This document shows positions 40,521-45,705 of a DNA stretch of 45,705 nt, piece by piece. The notes beneath the pieces are model-generated. The model was not told where the DNA came from. It did not search any database and saw only the letters and a program-made list of their open reading frames with translations. The position numbers were made by a program, and so were the translations under genes. Source of the stretch: Pseudomonas moorei (GTDB taxonomy: Bacteria; Pseudomonadota; Gammaproteobacteria; Pseudomonadales; Pseudomonadaceae); contig NZ_VZPP01000026.1 in assembly GCF_008801475.1 (NCBI RefSeq), positions 1-45,705 of the forward strand, written 5' to 3'. Positions within the stretch are counted from its first letter, which is position 1. Each line of letters starts with the position of its first letter.

Positions 40521-40554
40521 AAAATGCTCCGTATCGAAAGATACGGAGCATTTT
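40521..40554. repeat. Perfect 15-bp hairpin just before the transposase
   Basis: AAAATGCTCCGTATC (40521-40535) pairs exactly with GATACGGAGCATTTT (40540-40554) around a GAAA tetraloop. It ends 5 bp before the transposase ATG. It may block read-in transcription from outside or hide the ribosome-binding region; it also resembles a bidirectional terminator. Confidence 0.75.
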
Positions 40555-40559
40555 TCGTT

Positions 40560-41195
40560 ATGGCCTACATCCAAGGAGAGTCTCGCAGCCAGACCAGTCT
40601 ATTCCCGGTCTCGCTGGAAGAGTTGATCCCTGAGGATCACCTCGTTCGGGTCATCGACCTGTACGTCGCCGAGCTGGATTTGGTGCAACTGGGTTTTGAC
40701 AAAGCGCTTCCCAAGAGCACCGGTCGCCCATCCTATGACCCCGCCGATCAGCTCAAGCTGTACCTCTACGACTATTTCCAGCGGATTCGCTCATCGCGGC
40801 GCCTTGAAGCCGAGTGTCAGCGCAATGAAGTGATGTGGCTGATTAACCGACTCAAACCCGACTTCAAGACCATCGCCGACTTTCGTAAAAACAACAAACT
40901 CGCCTTTGTGGCGACGTGTCGCGCCTTGCCGCATGGCAGGCCTGATCGCAGGTGACTTGGTGGCCATCGATGGCAGTAAGTTTCAGGCGGTCGCTTCCTC
41001 GCGGCGCCAATGAACCTCAAGCAACTCAAGCGTCAGGAAGAGAAGCTGGACAAGCGCATAGCCCAGTATCTGGCGGAACTGGATGAGGCCGACAAGGCCG
41101 AGGCGGGAGAGGTGGTTGAAGAGCTTCGAATTCAATTGGGTTCGGATGGCGCAGTCAGGCGGCTAGAGACTCCTCTTCTTCTTGTTGAGAAATGA
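40560..41195 (+). pseudogene. IS1182-family transposase remnant
   Basis: ATG 40560 begins MAYIQGESRSQTSLFPVSLE and the next ~120 residues resemble the N-terminal part of IS1182-family DDE transposases. After FVATCRA the frame shifts near 40926-40930. The second block (GLIAGDLVAIDGSKFQAVAS, about 40939-41000), with the likely first catalytic Asp, is in the +1 frame. A further one-base shift near 41009 restores the original frame for MNLKQLKRQEEKLDKRIAQY. Similarity stops near EADKAEAGEVV (about 41117), so the rest of the catalytic domain is missing. The deletions add up to a multiple of three. The element must be inactive. Confidence 0.85.
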
Positions 41196-41505
41196 AAGCT
41201 TTGACAATTTTCGGGATTCCAACTTCCAGCTGTGGGTGACGGCCAGATCGTCCGGGCGCTGGCGTCAGTCGGCCCAGCGCGAGATTTCTTTGATACGGTC
41301 CGCGGGATACTGATGCATGAAATTGCTCGCGCTCGCAGGGTTAGGCGAGCCACAAGAAAATCGGTACGCGCCATTAGTAACCAAAATTCATTTATGTAGT
41401 TATTTTGAGTTAACCACGTGCCCTGAAAGCCTCCCTATAGTCGTTTCCATACACCTGCTGCTCTCCATCTCAGGTGCACAAAAATAAAATTTAATGGGAA
41501 TGACA
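41196..41505. other. Remnant DNA and upstream control region of the tartrate dehydrogenase gene
   Basis: Positions 41118-41390 hold no intact gene. Short readable stretches exist on both strands, for example a minus-strand HPQLEVGIPKIVKAFISQQE, but no family was recognised. From about 41391 the DNA is AT-rich and contains the putative operator and -10 of the next gene. Confidence 0.45.
41398..41441 (+). promoter_or_regulatory. Putative LysR-type operator and -10 of the dehydrogenase gene
   Basis: AGTTAT (41398-41403) and AGTTAAC (41408-41414) precede a -10-like TATAGT (41436-41441) with no good -35, as expected for an activator-dependent promoter. The same two motifs occur before the LysR gene (44977-45002). 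Confidence 0.4.
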
Positions 41506-42561
41506 ATGAATACTTACAAAATTGCTGCTGTACCTGGTGATGGCATTGGCGTTGAAGTAATCGACGCCGGAGTCGAAGTGTTGCAGGCCCTGTCGAAAAA
41601 ATCCGGCTTTGAACTGGATTTCAAACACTTCGACTGGAACTCGGACAGCTACCTGAAAAACGGTTACTACATCCCCGAAGGCGGCCTGGAAGAACTGAAA
41701 ACCTTCGATGCCATCTTCTTTGGCGCCGTCGGTGCGCTCAATGTGCCTGATCACATCTCTCTCTGGGGCTTGCGCCTGCCTATCTGCCAGGGCTTCGACC
41801 AGTACGCGAATGTGCGTCCGGCTCGCGTCTTACCTGGAGTGAAAAGCCCGCTGCACAATGGTGACCAGATCGACTGGGTGGTAGTGCGGGAAAACTCCGA
41901 AGGTGAGTATTCCGGCAACGGCGGTCGCGTGCACCGGGGCCTACCGGAAGAAGTCGCCACCGAGGTCTCGGTATTCACCCGTGCCGGGGTGGAGCGCATC
42001 CATCGCTTCGCTTTCGAACTGGCGCAGAGCCGTCCGCGTAAGCACCTGACCATGGTCACCAAGTCCAACGCCCAGCGGCATGGCATGGTGTTGTGGGACG
42101 AGATCTTCTATGAAGTCGCCAAGGACTTCCCTGACGTGAAGATCGACAAGGAACTGGTCGACGCGGTGACTACGCGCATGGTGCTCAAGCCGTCGACGCT
42201 GGACGTGATCGTCGCCACCAACCTGCACGCCGATATCCTCTCCGACCTAGCCGCTGCCTTGTCCGGCAGCCTGGGCATTGCGCCGACCGCCAACCTCAAC
42301 CCGTCGCGCAAATTCCCTTCGATGTTCGAACCGATCCACGGCTCGGCCTTCGACATCACTGGCAAAGGTGTCGCCAACCCGATCGCGACCTTCTGGACGG
42401 CGGCCATGATGCTTGAACACCTCGGCGAACCAGTCGCGGCCAAGCAGTTGATGTCGGCCATCGAAGCTGTAACCGAAAGCGGCTTGCACACTCCAGATCT
42501 CGGCGGGACAGCCACTACCCGCCAAATCACGGACGCCGTGATCAACATCATCAAGCGCTAG
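41506..42561 (+). CDS. Tartrate dehydrogenase / D-malate dehydrogenase family (TtuC/DmlA-like)
   Basis: A 351-residue member of the NAD-dependent beta-decarboxylating dehydrogenases (isopropylmalate/tartrate/D-malate group). The nucleotide-domain start AAVPGDGIGVEV (7-18), the substrate arginines around NVRPAR (102-107) and R128, the catalytic Y135 in GEYSG, K186, and metal-binding D219, D243 and D247 are visible. Members oxidise tartrate and decarboxylate D-malate with Mn2+ and K+. Tartrate use is inferred from the adjacent carrier and tartrate dehydratase. Upstream in-frame ATGs exist at 41494 and 41500; 41506 was chosen for spacing from GGGAATGA. Confidence 0.9.
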   Translation: MNTYKIAAVPGDGIGVEVIDAGVEVLQALSKKSGFELDFKHFDWNSDSYLKNGYYIPEGGLEELKTFDAIFFGAVGALNVPDHISLWGLRLPICQGFDQYANVRPARVLPGVKSPLHNGDQIDWVVVRENSEGEYSGNGGRVHRGLPEEVATEVSVFTRAGVERIHRFAFELAQSRPRKHLTMVTKSNAQRHGMVLWDEIFYEVAKDFPDVKIDKELVDAVTTRMVLKPSTLDVIVATNLHADILSDLAAALSGSLGIAPTANLNPSRKFPSMFEPIHGSAFDITGKGVANPIATFWTAAMMLEHLGEPVAAKQLMSAIEAVTESGLHTPDLGGTATTRQITDAVINIIKR

Positions 42562-42659
42562 GACAGCAAAAGCGATACAGCGTCGCTATAGGTAGTGCGC
42601 CTTTTGCGAGGCCACTTGCCCTTTGGATTTCCTGACAACAAATATAAGCAGGTCCCGCT

Positions 42660-44006
42660 ATGAAACGTATCCTAGGAAAGCTCTACGTCCAAGTGTTGAT
42701 CGCCGTGGTCCTCGGCGCCATTGTTGGCGTGTTGGTACCCGAGACCGGAACCGCCCTAAAGCCGTTTGGTGACGCGTTCATCAAACTAATCAAAATGCTC
42801 CTCGCTCCGGTGATCTTTCTGACCGTGGTGACGGGCATCGCCAAAATGGAAAACATGAAAGAGTTGGGGCGTGTCGGCTTTCGCGCGCTGCTCTACTTCG
42901 AAGTGGTCTCCACATTGGCGCTGGTAGTCGGTCTAGTCGTGGTCGACGTGTTCAAGCCCGGTGCGGGCATGAACATCGATGTCGCCACACTGGACACTTC
43001 CAGCCTGGCCACTTACACCACAGCGGTGAAGCACGCGTCGTTCATGGACTTCATCATGAACATCATCCCCGACACCATCGTCGATGCGTTCGCCAAGGGT
43101 AACGTGCTGCAGATCCTGCTGTTTTCGATTCTGCTCGGCGTGGCCCTGGCCCATGTCGGACCGCGCGGCAAAGTGTTCGTCGACACCCTGGACAGCCTGA
43201 TGCAGGGCATGTTCCGCATCGTCAACATGGTCATGCGCCTGGCTCCCATCGGTGCGTTCGGCGCTATCGCGTTCACCATCGGCAAATACGGTTTTGGCTC
43301 GCTGTTCTCGCTTGGCAAGCTGATGGCTTGTGTGTACCTGACCTGCGCCGTATTCGTGATCTTCGTGCTCGGCCCGATCTGCCGTTACAGTGGCTTCAGC
43401 CTGTGGAAGTTCCTCAAGTTCATCAAGGAAGAACTGTTCACCGTGCTGGGCACCAGTTCTTCGGAGTCGGTACTGCCGCAGATGATCTCCAAAATGGAAA
43501 AGGCCGGCGTGTCCAAACCCGTGGCGGGGATGGTCATTCCCTCCGGCCTGACCTTCAACCCGGACGGGCAGGCGATCTACTACACCATCGCCGCGATCTT
43601 CATTGCCCAGGCAACCAACACACCGCTGACCCTGACCGATCAGCTGATCGTGCTGGCGGTGCTGATGTTCACCTCCAAGGGCTCGGCGGGTGTCACCGGT
43701 TCCGGCTTCATCATTCTGGCGGCCACGCTGTCATCCCTTGGCACCATTCCGGTAGCGGGCATGGTGCTCCTCCTAGGTGTCGACCGCTTCATGTCGGAGG
43801 CACGTGCGATCACCAATACCATCGGCAACGGCGTCGGCACTATGGCCATTGCCAAATGGGTTGGAGCATTGGACACAGCCAAGATGAACCGTGCCCTGGA
43901 TGGGAAAGACGAGCCGATTGAGGAGGAGGTCGCAACCAACTCCCCTAGCCGCAGCTTGGAGACTGATATCGCTCGTCCATTGGAAAGACAAGTTGCGCAA
44001 GGTTAA
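42660..44006 (+). CDS. DctA-family C4-dicarboxylate/cation symporter, probably a tartrate carrier
   Basis: A 448-residue inner-membrane protein of the DAACS family with the GltPh-type fold, taking up dicarboxylates with H+ or Na+. The re-entrant loop GTSSSES (264-270), the SKGSAGVTGSGF loop (339-350) and DRFMSEARAITNTIGN (375-390) are present. The TM7 motif reads FNPDGQAIYYT, where typical DctA has FNLDGT and IYLT, suggesting altered substrate preference. It lies 98 bp after the dehydrogenase gene, on the same strand, and is followed by a terminator, so the two probably form an operon. A tartrate substrate is inference. Confidence 0.88.
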   Translation: MKRILGKLYVQVLIAVVLGAIVGVLVPETGTALKPFGDAFIKLIKMLLAPVIFLTVVTGIAKMENMKELGRVGFRALLYFEVVSTLALVVGLVVVDVFKPGAGMNIDVATLDTSSLATYTTAVKHASFMDFIMNIIPDTIVDAFAKGNVLQILLFSILLGVALAHVGPRGKVFVDTLDSLMQGMFRIVNMVMRLAPIGAFGAIAFTIGKYGFGSLFSLGKLMACVYLTCAVFVIFVLGPICRYSGFSLWKFLKFIKEELFTVLGTSSSESVLPQMISKMEKAGVSKPVAGMVIPSGLTFNPDGQAIYYTIAAIFIAQATNTPLTLTDQLIVLAVLMFTSKGSAGVTGSGFIILAATLSSLGTIPVAGMVLLLGVDRFMSEARAITNTIGNGVGTMAIAKWVGALDTAKMNRALDGKDEPIEEEVATNSPSRSLETDIARPLERQVAQG

Positions 44007-44022
44007 ATAAAGTTTCCACTTT

Positions 44023-44058
44023 GCTGCCGGCTCCGTTATGGACCGGCAGCTTTTTTTT
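44023..44058. terminator. Terminator after the dicarboxylate carrier
   Basis: GCTGCCGG (44023-44030) pairs with CCGGCAGC (44043-44050), with an inner TCC/GGA extension, then eight T's. It separates the carrier from the convergent LysR gene. Confidence 0.93.
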
Positions 44059-44069
44059 CGACTATCAGC

Positions 44070-44965
44070 CTACATTTTTATAGAATCAAGTTGCTTAAAG
44101 CGGTCACTCAAGAAGTCGATCAAGCTGCGCACGCGTGCTGAAAGATGTAATTGCACGGCATATACGCTGCTGGAGTTGGAATATGGTCTTCCATCAATAG
44201 GCGCAATCGTCCGCTGCGAACATAACGGGCAATATCCCATTCCGCTCGTAGTAGTAGACCATAACCTGCCAATGCCCAATTAATGGCTGCTTCTCCGTCA
44301 TTACAACTTAGCGTCCCTCGAACCTTGATACTCTCCATGCGTCCGCTATTATTGAAGCTCCACATGCCATAAGGCGATTCATTCTGGCGAATGAAAATGC
44401 AATTGTGGGTTTGCAAGTCAGATACTTTTTTTGGTGTTCCATACTTCTCGATATACAACGGGGACGCGCACAGAAGACGGCGGTTAGAGGCAATCTTGCG
44501 GGTGTGAAGTGCTGCGTCGGGCAAGGTGCCAAAACGAATGCCAACGTCGAATCCGTGAGAAGCCAAGTCCAAGGGATGGTCACTAATCTCCAGTTGAATT
44601 TCAACTTCGGGATACACGGTGTAGAAGGCAGCGAGTGCGGGACCGATGTGGCGACGGCCGAAACCCAGCGAAGCGTTAACCCGAATCAAGCCTTTAGGGG
44701 GGGAGCGGGAGCTGCTGACCAACTGCTCGACCTCATCGATCTGCGCCTGAATACGCGCGATATGCGCATAATAGAGCTCTCCTTCGGGAGTCAAACTCAT
44801 GGATCGGGTGTTGCGGTTGACTAGCCGCACTCCCAACCTGGATTCCAGAGCCGCAAGCCGTTTACTGATAGCAGGAGGTGTAATGCCAAGCTCTCGAGCA
44901 GTTGCGACGAGGTTGCCCTGTTTCGCCAACAGGTGAAAAAAACCCAGGTCTTGTGGGCCGCTCAT
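44070..44965 (-). pseudogene. LysR-family regulator of the tartrate locus, frameshifted near its C-terminus
   Basis: ATG 44965 (GGAG upstream) starts a 281-residue reading frame ending at 44120. The N-terminal winged HTH (residues about 8-60; ATARELGITPPAISKRLAAL) and an effector-binding domain are clear. After PTPAA the frame ends in unrelated residues (YMPCNYIFQHACAA). The overlapping frame continues VYAVQLHLSARVRSLIDFLS to a stop at 44070-44072, which matches the usual LysR C-terminal end. A one-base loss near 44161-44168 therefore replaces the last ~30 residues. The protein may still work partly, or this may be a sequencing error. It is the likely activator of both flanking tartrate units. 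Confidence 0.85.
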
Positions 44966-45479
44966 TCATTACTCCAAGTTAACTAGGTCGTTTTTTAGTT
45001 ATCAAGCAGATGCAGTGCTCGAAAAGATAAGCGCTCAACATACTCTCGTATCGCACAGTGTCTGAGACTTGCGTTCCAGGGGATTGACTGTCCGGTCATC
45101 AGCCGATCACTACCAAAAATTAAAAAAGATAAGCGAGATCAGAGCCAAGGTAGTGTAGGGCAAGTGCTCAACATGAAAATGACACGTTTGAGTGGCTGAT
45201 ATCATTAACCTATAGGACATAGTGAATTAACCTGGAGCGTATTACATGGCTTAGGAAAGCTGATAACTTTAACTGCAAGAAACTTGTTATAGATCTATGC
45301 CGTCATCTAGCTCCTTGTGGCGTCGAATCTTTATCATTTACGGACCAGGCTCGGTTCGCTATCAGAACTGAGCCCGTAATCGGACTCGCAAGGTCTAGCG
45401 CTAAATCGACCGCTAGAAAATTAAGAGCTAGAACTCAACAAAAACTTATAGCCTTGTTATGCAGTGAGGAGAATAAAAA
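44966..45479. promoter_or_regulatory. Divergent control region between the LysR gene and tartrate dehydratase
   Basis: A 514-bp AT-rich gap with no supported gene. Visible items are AGTTAAC (44977-44983) and AGTTAT (44997-45002); a 12-nt direct repeat AAAAGATAAGCG at 45022-45033 and 45124-45135; GCTCAACAT at 45033-45041 and 45166-45174; and two stem-loops near the dehydratase gene. A weak -10-like TATAGA lies at 45288-45293. Regulation by the LysR protein is inferred. Confidence 0.5.
45338..45379 (+). other. Long stem-loop in the dehydratase leader
   Basis: TTACG (45338-45342) pairs with CGTAA (45375-45379), and GGCTCGGTTC (45348-45357) pairs with GAACTGAGCC (45365-45374; one G-U), with a five-base bulge on the left side. 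A second hairpin follows: TCTAGCG (45394-45400) with CGCTAGA (45411-45417). No T-run follows either one. Confidence 0.5.
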
Positions 45480-45705
45480 GTGGAACAAGAATCAGCAGTT
45501 GAGACGTTGACCGACGTGTTGGCCAAGTTTACGGCCTATATCGGCAAGCGCCTGCCTACCGACGTGAAGAAAAAGACCGCCCAGTTGCGCGCTGCGGAGA
45601 CCAATCCGCTGGCCATTGCCGTCTACGACTCCATGGCCGAAAACCAGGACTACGCCGACAAGCTGGACCGCCCCAGCTGCCAGGACACTGGGGTGATTCA
45701 GTACT
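45480..45705 (+). CDS. ttdA: L(+)-tartrate dehydratase subunit alpha (partial, runs off the window)
   Basis: GTG 45480 with AGGAG 8 nt upstream opens a frame of 75 complete codons that continues past the window end. The deduced start MEQESAVETLTDVLAKFTAY and the segment LDRPSCQDTGVIQY align with the alpha subunit of class I fumarase/tartrate dehydratases. Cys67 in SCQDTG is the expected first [4Fe-4S] ligand. The enzyme dehydrates L-tartrate to oxaloacetate with a beta subunit that should follow outside the window. Fumarase-type alpha subunits are the main alternative; the length and neighbours favour tartrate dehydratase. Confidence 0.82.
   Translation, partial: MEQESAVETLTDVLAKFTAYIGKRLPTDVKKKTAQLRAAETNPLAIAVYDSMAENQDYADKLDRPSCQDTGVIQY

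Noticed and set aside
40254..41505. CRISPR array, toxin-antitoxin or defence genes in the variable region
   Set aside because: The three repeats have non-uniform spacers shorter than CRISPR spacers and there are no associated genes; only transposase debris is present.
45231..45260. Possible two-codon upstream ORF (GGAG, then ATG GCT TAG) in the dehydratase leader
   Set aside because: The arrangement can arise by chance and no coding or regulatory conservation can be judged from one sequence.

Overview
The window is chromosomal DNA of a Pseudomonas, most likely of the P. fluorescens group. The evidence is the gene order birA-coaX-SPOR protein-tRNA cluster-secE-nusG-rplKAJL-rpoBC-str-S10-spc-alpha-katA-ferritin-uvrA-yajR-type MFS, a 5S rRNA of Pseudomonas type, and protein sequences close to known Pseudomonas RpoB, RpoC and UvrA. 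The species assignment is inference from recall, not from a search.

Layout. Positions 1-240 are the tail of a plus-strand rRNA operon (23S-5S spacer, 5S rRNA, terminator). Positions 331-2477 hold a tight biotin/pantothenate/SPOR operon. Positions 2461-3155 hold tRNA-Tyr, tRNA-Gly, tRNA-Thr and tRNA-Trp with recognisable promoters. There is no tuf copy between tRNA-Thr and tRNA-Trp, so this window has a single EF-Tu gene. Positions 3201-15059 are secE-nusG, the L11-L1-L10-L12 genes and rpoB-rpoC, with terminator-like hairpins after nusG and rplL and an L10-type leader before rplJ. Positions 15276-19597 are the str operon (rpsL, rpsG, fusA, tuf). Positions 19754-33455 are the S10, spc and alpha operons, complete and in canonical order, including the short rpmC, rpmD and rpmJ. 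Hairpin-plus-promoter junctions lie before rpsJ, rpsH and rpsM. Positions 33690-40253 are a stress/repair block: catalase katA, a ferritin of the FtnA type (heme-ligand Met replaced by Ala), uvrA on the minus strand, and an MFS transporter with a C-terminal YAM-like domain.

The canonical order breaks at 40253. Instead of the ssb gene expected after this transporter in Pseudomonas, there are three 20-nt repeats (the first overlapping the transporter stop codon), inverted repeats, a decayed and truncated IS1182-family transposase, and a short unassigned remnant. A catabolic locus follows: a tartrate/D-malate-type dehydrogenase, a divergent DctA-like dicarboxylate carrier, a minus-strand LysR regulator with a C-terminal frameshift, and, after a 514-bp control region, the start of an L(+)-tartrate dehydratase alpha subunit that runs off the window. 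Together these suggest a tartrate uptake and degradation module inserted next to the housekeeping core.

How it works together. The first 33 kb is the transcription/translation core: ribosomal proteins, RNA polymerase alpha/beta/beta', elongation factors, the Sec channel (SecY, SecE) and NusG. No new defence or other exotic system was recognised. The least explained parts are the repeat and IS remnant zone (40252-41390) and the long leader of the tartrate dehydratase gene (44966-45479).
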